Positions 1 to 5,035 of a DNA stretch of 5,035 bases are shown here, piece after piece; position 1 is the first letter of the stretch; the number at the start of each line of letters is the position of its first letter. The notes beneath the pieces are model-generated. The model saw only the letters and a program-made list of their open reading frames with translations. It was not told where the DNA came from and made no database searches. The stretch is from an uncultured Methanobrevibacter sp. (GTDB lineage Archaea; Methanobacteriota; Methanobacteria; Methanobacteriales; Methanobacteriaceae). The stretch covers positions 1-5,035 of the forward strand of contig CAMODR010000126.1 of NCBI GenBank assembly GCA_946611495.1, read 5' to 3'. Position numbers and translations under genes: made by a program.

Positions 1-168
1 AGAGAAACTGTATTTACTTTGTTTTTTGCAGTTTTACTTGCTATTGTTTTAGGCTATGGAGAATATGGCGCTTGGTGGGGAATAATCCTCGGTGAGATAG
101 TTGTAAATACAATTACTATGATTTGGGCAGATTATCATATAAAAAAATTGATTAAAATTGGGTATTAA
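1..168 (+). CDS. C-terminal end of a multi-spanning membrane protein, probably a MATE-family efflux transporter (partial)
   Basis: Frame 1 is open from the window edge to a TAA at 166-168, giving the last 55 residues; the start lies outside the window. The fragment has two hydrophobic stretches (about residues 4-18 and 25-44) joined by a short turn containing GYGEYGAWWG, and ends in a basic tail (IKKLIKIGY). This matches the last two helices and Lys-rich cytoplasmic tail of MATE-type Na+/H+-driven drug or metabolite exporters of methanogens, where a Gly/Trp-rich turn precedes the final helix. The family call rests on this short tail only. Other multi-pass families with a similar end, such as polysaccharide flippases of the same superfamily, cannot be excluded. 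It is convergent with the NAD-related genes and probably not functionally tied to them. Confidence 0.6.
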   Translation, partial: RETVFTLFFAVLLAIVLGYGEYGAWWGIILGEIVVNTITMIWADYHIKKLIKIGY

Positions 169-181
169 TCTTTTAATTTAA

Positions 182-198
182 TTTTTTTTTTAATTTTT
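182..198 (+). terminator. T-rich termination tract after the membrane protein gene
   Basis: Fourteen bases after the stop codon at 166-168 comes a run of ten T (182-191), then AA and five more T. Archaeal RNA polymerase commonly terminates at such U-tracts without needing a strong hairpin. There is no convincing stem directly before the tract. Confidence 0.45.
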
Positions 199-237
199 GT
201 AAAAAAAGTAGCTTAAACAATAATAATTATTTTTTGT

Positions 238-276
238 AAAAAAAAGAAAAAATAAATTCTATTAAAGAATTTATTT
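238..276. terminator. Bidirectional hairpin/T-tract terminator between convergent genes
   Basis: A perfect 10-bp inverted repeat (250-259 pairing with 267-276, 7-base loop) lies between the convergent exporter and phosphoribosyltransferase genes. Read on the minus strand it is followed at once by a U-rich tract (complement of the A-rich 238-249). Read on the plus strand it is followed by T-rich sequence (277-303). It therefore fits a terminator serving the nicotinamide phosphoribosyltransferase transcript and backing up the exporter's terminator. The stem is almost all A-T, so it is thermodynamically weak. Confidence 0.55.
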
Positions 277-303
277 AATTTTATATTTTTTTTATTTTTT
301 TTA

Positions 304-383
304 ATTTAAACAGTTATTGAGACTTTTATTAGTTAAATCTCTATTTAAACAGTTATAGGGAACTTGTTATAAGTTAAAGCCCT
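304..383 (-). repeat. Tandem duplication of the 3' end of the phosphoribosyltransferase gene
   Basis: Two directly adjacent copies, 304-342 (39 bases) and 343-383 (41 bases), align at 34 of 39 positions with two single-base gaps (counted by eye). The second copy holds the last 12 codons and the TAA of the nicotinamide phosphoribosyltransferase. The first copy is an untranslated echo in the 3' UTR, because the duplicated stop lies in the real gene end. Each copy can fold: 355-360 pairs with 380-385 around an inner AACTT/AAGTT stem in the coding copy, and 319-324 pairs with 331-333 plus 339-341 in the untranslated copy. One central pair differs in a compensating way (G-C in one, A-T in the other). 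Confidence 0.7.
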
Positions 384-1769
384 ATTTTTAATCTCTGTAA
401 AACTGTCATCAATTAAAAGTTCTCCATTCTTAAAGACAGTTCTTAATTGGTCTTCACCATCAGAATCAATTGGAACAGTAGTGTATTCATTGTTTTCATT
501 TTTTAATAATTTTAATCTTCCTTTTTTGGATTTTTTACTACTGTCTAATGGTTTTTTAAATATGTCGAACCATTTGCCGTCTCTAAGTTGTGCAGAACAT
601 TTGAATGCATTTCTTTGGGTGTCTCTATTTACGCTGGTGTGTAATCCTCCACCCATTCCAAATATTAGGTTTTCAGCTGCCCATCCTTGAGCTTTTATGC
701 CGAAGAGGATATCTCTGATTTTATGGTAGTTTAATCCGTCTCCCCAAAGAAGTCCGATATTTGCATCGAATACCTTATATCCTTTTGAAGTGGTTTTGCA
801 TCCAAATCCTCTTTCAATGATTTCCAAACAGTCTATTGTTGTGGAGATAGGTTCTCCGCTATCTGGTCTAAATACCACTTTATTTCCTTCAGCCTTATTT
901 AAGAACTTATTTATCTCATCATTTAGGGCATGTCCTTTAATACATGCATTTTCAAGGAAATTCTTATAGTTATAGCTGTCTATTACAATTGATAAAATTC
1001 CATTGTGGGCATTTTGAACAACATTTATGGCTTGTTCCATTTCACCTTCAGGACCCATTGCTGTCATTACGCTATGTTCTGTTGCCTGAACTGAAAATCC
1101 TTGGATTTCTGGAGTGTTGTAATAATTTTCAGCTATTGCAAGGGAAGGTACAGTGTCGGTACCTGAAAAGTTTAATAAATGTGCAGAACCTGCTAATCTT
1201 GAGGATTCTGTTGAGCTTGCACCACGATATCCGAAATCATGTAGCATAAAGTTTAAGTTATCTTTAGATGATCCTGTAACGTCAAGATAGAAATCACATA
1301 GTTTTCTAACCTCTGCAGATAATGTTGCAATGGTTGATGGATACCATACTTGAAGAAGCAATGATTCTAAGTAATTTGGTAACCAGTAAGCATGCTTATC
1401 AGTGTTTTCTACGGTCATAAGCACGTTTCCTACATTTACAGGACTTCCTTCAGGAACTGCTTTTATTTCCACAGGAAGCTTTCCATCTAGTTTTTCTACA
1501 ATATACATCCAATCTTCTGTATTGAAAATGCCTGGAGCTATGTGCTGATTCACTATTTTTTCAGCTTCCAATACTTTTTCTTCATTTACAACACTTCCTT
1601 CAAGGTATTTCTTAAGGATATATTGTAATCCATAGAAGATTGTCTTATTAAACTCAGCACCTGTTCTACTTTCTAGGTATGAGTAAATCTTTTCAGTACC
1701 CTTTGGATACAAGTAGTGGTGGGTGAGTTTATAACTGTCTGTTAATATACATATGTTGTTTTCTATCAT
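345..1769 (-). CDS. nadV: Nicotinamide phosphoribosyltransferase (NAMPT/NadV)
   Basis: Converts nicotinamide plus PRPP to NMN and PPi, coupled to ATP hydrolysis, as the first step of nicotinamide salvage to NAD+ in the cytoplasm. The start is set at the ATG at 1769-1767 (474 residues, near the ~490 of the human enzyme). The in-frame GTG at 1778 lies inside the ribosome binding site and is unlikely to be the start. Motifs, numbered from this ATG: DSYK near residues 11-14 (its Tyr stacks on nicotinamide across the dimer), HDFGYRG 177-183, GTDTV 203-207 with the Asp (205) that favours nicotinamide over nicotinate, TEHS with His232 (the phosphorylated His of ATP coupling), RPDSG 301-305, GDG 343-345, GMGGG 371-375 and FKCS 389-392. 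All catalytic positions known from human NAMPT appear conserved. The enzyme would recycle the nicotinamide released by the sirtuin upstream. NAMPT is uncommon in archaea, so acquisition by transfer is plausible (inference). Confidence 0.95.
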   Translation of the reverse strand: MIENNICILTDSYKLTHHYLYPKGTEKIYSYLESRTGAEFNKTIFYGLQYILKKYLEGSVVNEEKVLEAEKIVNQHIAPGIFNTEDWMYIVEKLDGKLPVEIKAVPEGSPVNVGNVLMTVENTDKHAYWLPNYLESLLLQVWYPSTIATLSAEVRKLCDFYLDVTGSSKDNLNFMLHDFGYRGASSTESSRLAGSAHLLNFSGTDTVPSLAIAENYYNTPEIQGFSVQATEHSVMTAMGPEGEMEQAINVVQNAHNGILSIVIDSYNYKNFLENACIKGHALNDEINKFLNKAEGNKVVFRPDSGEPISTTIDCLEIIERGFGCKTTSKGYKVFDANIGLLWGDGLNYHKIRDILFGIKAQGWAAENLIFGMGGGLHTSVNRDTQRNAFKCSAQLRDGKWFDIFKKPLDSSKKSKKGRLKLLKNENNEYTTVPIDSDGEDQLRTVFKNGELLIDDSFTEIKNRALTYNKFPITV

Positions 1770-1774
1770 AATTT

Positions 1775-1780
1775 TCACCC
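1775..1780 (-). promoter_or_regulatory. Ribosome binding site that decides the NadV start
   Basis: The minus strand reads AAAAGGGTGA, then five bases, then ATG at 1769. GGGTGA matches the archaeal anti-SD. The upstream GTG at 1778-1776, which would add three residues, is part of this site, so the ATG is the better start. Confidence 0.7.
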
Positions 1781-1805
1781 TTTTATAATTGTTGGTATTC
1801 GTTAC

Positions 1806-1818
1806 TTATAAATCTTTT
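1806..1818 (-). promoter_or_regulatory. TATA box and BRE for nadV
   Basis: On the minus strand an A-rich BRE-like AAAAG (1818-1814) leads into ATTTATAA (1813-1806), about 40 bases before the ATG. This would place the transcript start near 1785 and give a short leader containing the ribosome binding site. In such AT-rich DNA the call rests mainly on spacing. Confidence 0.45.
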
Positions 1819-1903
1819 GATGATTTTTTAGTCTGATATTTAAGTTTTAGTTTAAAAAAATCTAATATTTTTTATTATTTTTATTAGTTTGTTCAATATC
1901 AAG

Positions 1904-1920
1904 AAAAAATTATAAAAAAA
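1904..1920 (-). terminator. U-tract downstream of the degenerate SirTM gene
   Basis: On the minus strand, about 65 bases after the stop codon at 1986-1984, two U-runs of seven and six bases occur (complement of A at 1914-1920 and 1904-1909). They could end the degenerate sirtuin transcript before the nadV promoter. No good stem precedes them. Confidence 0.35.
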
Positions 1921-1983
1921 GTCCTAAATGAGAGTTTTTATTTTAAAAAGTGTATAAAATTCTTTTTTTTTTTAAAAATTGGA

Positions 1984-2844
1984 TTATCTTAAAAGTTGAT
2001 CAATGACTTCTTCAATAGGCTCTGTGAATGTAATTATCTTATCGATATCCTTTGAGTTCTTGTTTCTAAAGGATTTAAATAATGAAGAACCAATGCTTCC
2101 AATTTTTCCCTTAGGTTCTATAAATCTGACCAAATGCCATTTAGGATTTTCATAAACTGTTTTTTCAAATGTCTTTTGGTTTCCGAATTGAAGAACCAAT
2201 GTTTTTGAATCCTTGTTTCTTGTAGTGAATCTTGCGTATTTTTCATATTGCTTTTCAAATTCTGCAGTTTTAATGAAGTTTTTACTTGTAGTTAGGTGCA
2301 AATCCATATCTCCGCCACATTTAGGACATTTCGGAACAAGTTGGCGAGGAATCTTTCTTTCATCATCTGTCTGCTTAACCATTCTCTCGATTAGCTCTAC
2401 AAAGTCATACAATTCATTGTGGCAAGGCTCTTTGCATTGGAGATACCTAAAGTCTCCATTGCTTGCGTAAATTCTGGATTTCATAAAGCCTGTCTTATAG
2501 AATTGCTCATCAAAATTTGTAGTGATTACAAAGTAGTCCTTATCTTCAATCAACTTATGGATCTTTTTATATAATCCAGTTGCCTTAAAGTGCATATAGA
2601 CATAGAAGTATCTTGCAAGGTAAGCCCATCTTTCTTCTTCGTCCTTGTATGGGTAAAATGTTCCATTATACATGTTTGTAAAGTTGTACCTTTCTATGAA
2701 ATCCTGGAAATTGTCTGTAAACATTTCTCCATAGGTGTCTAATCCTGCCTCTACAGAGAGATATTCTCCTCCAGCTATTAAGATATGTTCAGTATTCTCT
2801 ATAAGATTTTTCACATTTTGTATTCTTTTAGAATATTCATCCAT
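1984..2844 (-). CDS. Degenerate SirTM-family sirtuin paralogue, probable pseudoenzyme
   Basis: A 286-residue protein clearly paralogous to the SirTM encoded just upstream. They share the N-terminus (xEYSKR), EERWAY near 70-75, KDYFVITTN near 102-110, and the zinc-binding cysteines C137, C141, C173 and C176. Several active-site elements differ from the paralogue. The Rossmann GAGLS motif is GEYLS (26-30), putting Glu and Tyr where NAD+ phosphates should fit. The RF after the next glycine is MF (Arg41 to Met). The catalytic Gln is Asn129 in SNG. The FGxGFNTP segment that closes the NAD+ pocket is replaced by FGNQKTFEK (220-228). N110 and D112 remain. The reading frame is intact, so it looks like a maintained protein with a changed role, perhaps a binding partner, target-recognition subunit or decoy of the active sirtuin, rather than a decaying gene. 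AGGA lies 8 bases before the ATG. Weak NAD+ binding or another activity is not excluded. Confidence 0.85.
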   Translation of the reverse strand: MDEYSKRIQNVKNLIENTEHILIAGGEYLSVEAGLDTYGEMFTDNFQDFIERYNFTNMYNGTFYPYKDEEERWAYLARYFYVYMHFKATGLYKKIHKLIEDKDYFVITTNFDEQFYKTGFMKSRIYASNGDFRYLQCKEPCHNELYDFVELIERMVKQTDDERKIPRQLVPKCPKCGGDMDLHLTTSKNFIKTAEFEKQYEKYARFTTRNKDSKTLVLQFGNQKTFEKTVYENPKWHLVRFIEPKGKIGSIGSSLFKSFRNKNSKDIDKIITFTEPIEEVIDQLLR

Positions 2845-2886
2845 AAAATCTATCCTTTAGTTTTAAACTGCAATAATCTTTTAATT

Positions 2887-2896
2887 AATATAAAAT
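2887..2896 (-). promoter_or_regulatory. Possible TATA box for the degenerate SirTM gene
   Basis: ATTTTATATT on the minus strand lies about 45 bases before the ATG at 2844, a spacing that predicts a leader of about 20 bases. The whole 2845-3095 gap is nearly pure A/T, so chance matches are likely. Confidence 0.3.
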
Positions 2897-2925
2897 CAGA
2901 TAAAAATAAATTATTTTAATATATG

Positions 2926-2947
2926 ACTAATTAAAAAAATAATTAGT
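2926..2947. repeat. Perfect 8-bp inverted repeat upstream of the degenerate SirTM gene
   Basis: ACTAATTA (2926-2933) and TAATTAGT (2940-2947) flank six A. The site lies about 30 bases upstream of the candidate TATA box. It could be an operator for a dimeric regulator, or a weak stem for the upstream sirtuin transcript, whose minus-strand loop would be U-rich. The rest of the 2845-3095 gap shows only A/T-rich sequence with no reading frame. Confidence 0.35.
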
Positions 2948-3095
2948 TTAATTCAATAACTTATTTTTATTTTTTTTATTATTTTAATTAATAATGTATA
3001 TATCAATAATTTAATATATAATTATCTTAAATTTGATTTCTTTTTATTTTAATTAATTTTTTAATTTTTAAGGATTTTTTTTCAACGAATTACAA

Positions 3096-3998
3096 TTAGA
3101 ATAATTCATCTAATGTATTTCCAATATCTTCTTTAAAAGGCAAATACCTTTCATTTATATCTGGAGATAAGTATTTGTCTAGTTCGTCTTCTGGCACTAA
3201 ATAATATTGGCCATTATGCTCAACAGTTAATTCTACATGGCTTCTGTTGAATCTTGCCAAGTTTATATTGTCATATGATTTAAGCAATTGGTCAAATGGG
3301 AAACGGATGATTATAGGGGTATTAAAACCTATTCCAAATTCTAAAAGCAATAATTTTCCATTTAAAGCTTTTTTTCTAAAGTCAATATATGCTTGGTTTT
3401 GCTTATGCCATTCATCATCTTCAACAAAGAAATTATCTTTTCTAAGGTTTAAATCCATTTCCTCTCCACATACTGGACATTTTGGAACAAGTTCAGAAGG
3501 TATTTTCAAATCTTCATCAGTCTTTTCAATCATTTCTAAAATTAGTTCCTCATTGTCATAGAGTTTATTATGGCATGCCTTAGAGCATTGGAGTTTAGAA
3601 TATGATCCTTGAGTTCTGAAGAATCTTTCCTTGTCAAATCCAGATTTTAGGAACTGGTCATCTGTATTTGTTGTAATGACAAAGTAATCCTTGTCCTTTA
3701 TAAGTTCATAGAGCTTTTTATAAAGGTATGTTCCTTTCATTCCAACATTATTTACATATACATGCTTTGCAAAATAAGCCCATCTTTCCTCAGGGCTTTT
3801 GAATGGATAAAACATGGAACTGTACATGTCTGTAAAACCGTATTTTTCTTTATATTCTGAAAAATTATCATAAAATCTTTTGCCGCTGTATTCAACACCT
3901 GCTGCAGTTGATAATCCTGCTCCTGCACCTATTAATATATAATCTGCATCGTTAATGAGTTTTTTAAGTTTTTCTGTTCTTTTTGAATATTCTTCCAT
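3096..3998 (-). CDS. sirTM: Class M sirtuin (SirTM), probable protein ADP-ribosyltransferase
   Basis: A 300-residue Sir2-fold protein. It has the NAD+ Rossmann motif GAGAGLSTAAG (24-34), a GKRF segment at 39-42, TTNTDDQF (109-116) with the Asn and Asp of the sirtuin TQNxD motif, and a zinc ribbon C138/C142 plus C174/C177. It has Gln130 in RTQG where classical deacetylases have the catalytic His, and the C-terminal FGIGFNTP segment (221-228) followed by IIIRFPF. The Gln-for-His exchange and FNTP motif mark SirTM, whose studied members in streptococci and staphylococci transfer ADP-ribose from NAD+ to protein and release nicotinamide, with little deacetylase activity. It sits 140 bases downstream of a macrodomain gene of the matching reversal family. 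The known bacterial target (GcvH-L) and its lipoate ligase are absent, so the target here is unknown. The ATG at 3998 has a strong AGGAGG site; in-frame coding-like sequence continues upstream to 4067 without a normal start. Confidence 0.9.
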   Translation of the reverse strand: MEEYSKRTEKLKKLINDADYILIGAGAGLSTAAGVEYSGKRFYDNFSEYKEKYGFTDMYSSMFYPFKSPEERWAYFAKHVYVNNVGMKGTYLYKKLYELIKDKDYFVITTNTDDQFLKSGFDKERFFRTQGSYSKLQCSKACHNKLYDNEELILEMIEKTDEDLKIPSELVPKCPVCGEEMDLNLRKDNFFVEDDEWHKQNQAYIDFRKKALNGKLLLLEFGIGFNTPIIIRFPFDQLLKSYDNINLARFNRSHVELTVEHNGQYYLVPEDELDKYLSPDINERYLPFKEDIGNTLDELF

Positions 3999-4008
3999 AA
4001 TGTAGTTG

Positions 4009-4014
4009 CCTCCT
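4009..4014 (-). promoter_or_regulatory. Strong Shine-Dalgarno for SirTM
   Basis: AGGAGG on the minus strand, 10 bases before the ATG at 3998-3996. It is the best SD match in the window and supports this ATG over any upstream extension. Confidence 0.7.
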
Positions 4015-4094
4015 AATTGTCCTTTTTGAAGTTCCTGTTCTATTTGCTCTTTTATTTTTTTTAAGATTTAATCGACTCCTTTTTCTATTTTGAT

Positions 4095-4104
4095 TATTTA
4101 TATC
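4095..4104 (-). promoter_or_regulatory. TATA box for SirTM
   Basis: GATATAAATA on the minus strand, just after the macrodomain stop region. Usual archaeal spacing would start the transcript near 4075, giving a leader of about 75 bases before the ATG, longer than those inferred for the other genes here. Confidence 0.4.
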
Positions 4105-4138
4105 CGATTTTTAGGGTTTTCTTTTTTTATTTTTTTTA

Positions 4139-4951
4139 TTATTCCTTAAGATTTCTCATATAAATTTCAGTTGAATCTTTTGAGAATGTATTAAAAATGA
4201 TTTTTTCAAGATTTGTATCTTTATTATTCCTTAAATAATCTTTTACAGTTTTTATAGCTATTTTAGAAGCATCTTCTTTTGGGAAATTAAAGACTCCTGT
4301 TGATATTGAACAGAATGCAATTGATTTTAATTTTCTTTTATCTGCAAGCTCTATACATGATTTATAACAGCTTGCAAGTTCTGCTTTTTCTTTATCATTT
4401 GGCTTGAATCCATTAGGGATTGCAGGGCCTACAGTATGAATCACATATTTTGAAGGTAAATTATAAGCATTTGTAATCTTTGCAGTTCCTATTTTCTCTT
4501 CGTGGCCTTGCTTTTTCATTATATGGTCACATTCCATTCTTAACTGGAATCCTGCTGCAGAATGAATCTGATTATCAATGCAATTGTGCAATGGAATAAA
4601 GCAGCCTAACATCTGGCTATTTGCTGCATTTACAATCGCATCTACCTTAAGATAAGTTATATCTCCTTGCCAGACAGCTATTTTTGATTCTATTTCATTA
4701 ATATCTGCACTTATTGCTTCTATTTCTTGAGCAGAAACCAAATTTTTCTCTCGTGTTTCATTACATAAGATCTTGTCTTGGATTTCGTAATACTCATCGC
4801 TTAAATCTGTTGGACTTTGAATATTCATTAATGACCTTAGCAATTTCCTTTTTTTAGTGTAGTCATCTGGAATTTCAATGTCATCAGCTATTCTGCCATT
4901 TGCAGAAATCAGTTCTTTTATTAAAAAATCTACTTCTTCATTTCTGTTCAT
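4139..4951 (-). CDS. Zinc-dependent macrodomain protein-ADP-ribose hydrolase
   Basis: A 270-residue protein. An N-terminal helical region (about 1-90) contains KKRKLLRSLMN and EIQDKIL, typical of the N-terminal extension of SirTM-linked macrodomains. The macrodomain follows (about 91-268): WQGDIT (94-99) with the adenine-binding Asp97, VNAAN (107-111), VIHTVGP (170-176) and the phosphate-loop STGVFNFP (217-224). After NAAN comes GCFIPLHNC, with C117, H122 and C124 as the zinc ligands of the Zn-macro class, then CIDNQIHSAAG (124-134). Family members remove ADP-ribose from proteins modified by the neighbouring SirTM. The gene is first in the minus-strand series and ends in tandem TAA TAA. No U-tract follows in the transcribed direction, so co-transcription with SirTM is possible. 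The start at 4951 has a modest GTGTGA site four bases upstream. Confidence 0.93.
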   Translation of the reverse strand: MNRNEEVDFLIKELISANGRIADDIEIPDDYTKKRKLLRSLMNIQSPTDLSDEYYEIQDKILCNETREKNLVSAQEIEAISADINEIESKIAVWQGDITYLKVDAIVNAANSQMLGCFIPLHNCIDNQIHSAAGFQLRMECDHIMKKQGHEEKIGTAKITNAYNLPSKYVIHTVGPAIPNGFKPNDKEKAELASCYKSCIELADKRKLKSIAFCSISTGVFNFPKEDASKIAIKTVKDYLRNNKDTNLEKIIFNTFSKDSTEIYMRNLKE

Positions 4952-4995
4952 TTTTCACACTCGTTAATTTTTTCTTATAGATAATTAAGTTTTGA

Positions 4996-5013
4996 ATATA
5001 TAAAACTTTTTTG
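4996..5013 (-). promoter_or_regulatory. TATA box and BRE for the macrodomain gene
   Basis: The minus strand reads an A-rich BRE-like stretch (5013-5006) followed by TTTTATATAT (5005-4996), a near-ideal archaeal TATA box. Usual spacing gives a transcript start near 4975 and a leader of about 24 bases. This is the clearest promoter in the window and could drive the whole NAD module. Confidence 0.6.
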
Positions 5014-5029
5014 TTACTATTTAGTAACA
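5012..5029. promoter_or_regulatory. 18-bp palindrome, candidate operator
   Basis: TGTTACTA (5012-5019), a TT spacer and TAGTAACA (5022-5029) form a perfect inverted repeat abutting the BRE/TATA of the macrodomain gene on its upstream side. A dimeric winged-helix regulator (MarR- or TrmB-like) is a reasonable guess; a bound protein here would affect TFB/TBP recruitment. The regulator is not in the window. Confidence 0.5.
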
Positions 5030-5035
5030 TAAACT

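Noticed and set aside
194..244. Repeated 14-mer TTTTTGTAAAAAAA at 194-207 and 231-244
   Set aside because: Low-complexity T-run/A-run sequence; it needs no explanation beyond base composition and terminator tracts.
481..1249. Plus-strand open frames at 481-690 and 944-1249
   Set aside because: They lie antisense within the well-conserved nicotinamide phosphoribosyltransferase gene and show no recognisable domain or ribosome binding site.
1767..1778. GTG start at 1778 for the phosphoribosyltransferase
   Set aside because: The GTG is embedded in the GGGTGA ribosome binding site; the ATG three codons later has ideal spacing.
1801..1806. GTTACT near the nadV TATA box as a half-site of the 5012-5029 palindrome
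   Set aside because: Only six bases match and there is no opposite half-site.
2213..2470. Plus-strand open frame antisense to the degenerate SirTM
   Set aside because: Shadow of the real gene; its Ser/Leu-rich product is what antisense reading of such a gene gives.
1984..2844. Degenerate SirTM as a decaying pseudogene
   Set aside because: The frame is full length with an SD and start codon, all four zinc cysteines and conserved core motifs are kept; only the NAD+-site positions changed.
1883..2960. Similarity between 1883-1900 and 2942-2960 (ATTAGTTT...TTCAATA), upstream of two minus-strand genes, as a shared regulatory element
   Set aside because: 16 of 19 positions with a gap is within what chance gives when comparing two A/T-rich gaps of this size, and it is not found upstream of the other two genes.
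3247..3561. Plus-strand open frame antisense to SirTM
   Set aside because: Same reasoning; the minus-strand frame carries all sirtuin motifs.

Overview
The window is very AT-rich, with long A/T-only gaps between genes, archaeal-type TATA boxes instead of -35/-10 promoters, and Shine-Dalgarno sites of the GGAGG/GGTGA type. This pattern, together with the protein style, suggests a gut or rumen methanogen of the Methanobrevibacter/Methanosphaera group. That placement is an inference from composition and family resemblance; no marker gene is present.

Layout: the first 168 bases are the 3' end of a plus-strand membrane protein, probably a MATE-type exporter. It converges on a minus-strand series that fills the rest of the window, separated from it by a bidirectional hairpin/T-tract terminator. 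In transcription order (right to left) the series is: a zinc-type macrodomain protein (4139-4951), an apparently active class M sirtuin, SirTM (3096-3998), a second, degenerate SirTM paralogue (1984-2844), and a nicotinamide phosphoribosyltransferase (345-1769). Gaps of 140, 251 and about 210 bases separate these genes. Each gene has a plausible TATA box of its own, so they may be co-oriented units rather than one tight operon. The 140-base gap after the macrodomain gene has no U-tract in the transcribed direction, so read-through there is possible.

Functionally the genes form a coherent NAD+ module. SirTM enzymes ADP-ribosylate protein and release nicotinamide. Zn-macrodomains of the partner family remove the ADP-ribose. 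The phosphoribosyltransferase turns the released nicotinamide back into NMN. The bacterial SirTM-macrodomain operons known from staphylococci and streptococci carry a lipoylated GcvH-like substrate and a lipoate ligase. Neither is present here, so the modified target is unknown.

The most interesting points are the conversion of the second SirTM into what looks like a pseudoenzyme, with the NAD motif, catalytic Gln and ribose-binding segment all changed while the zinc site is kept; the linkage to a salvage enzyme that is uncommon in archaea; and a perfect 18-bp palindrome directly upstream of the macrodomain promoter. No tRNA, rRNA, CRISPR array or insertion sequence was seen, and there is no gap above 300 bases without a gene.
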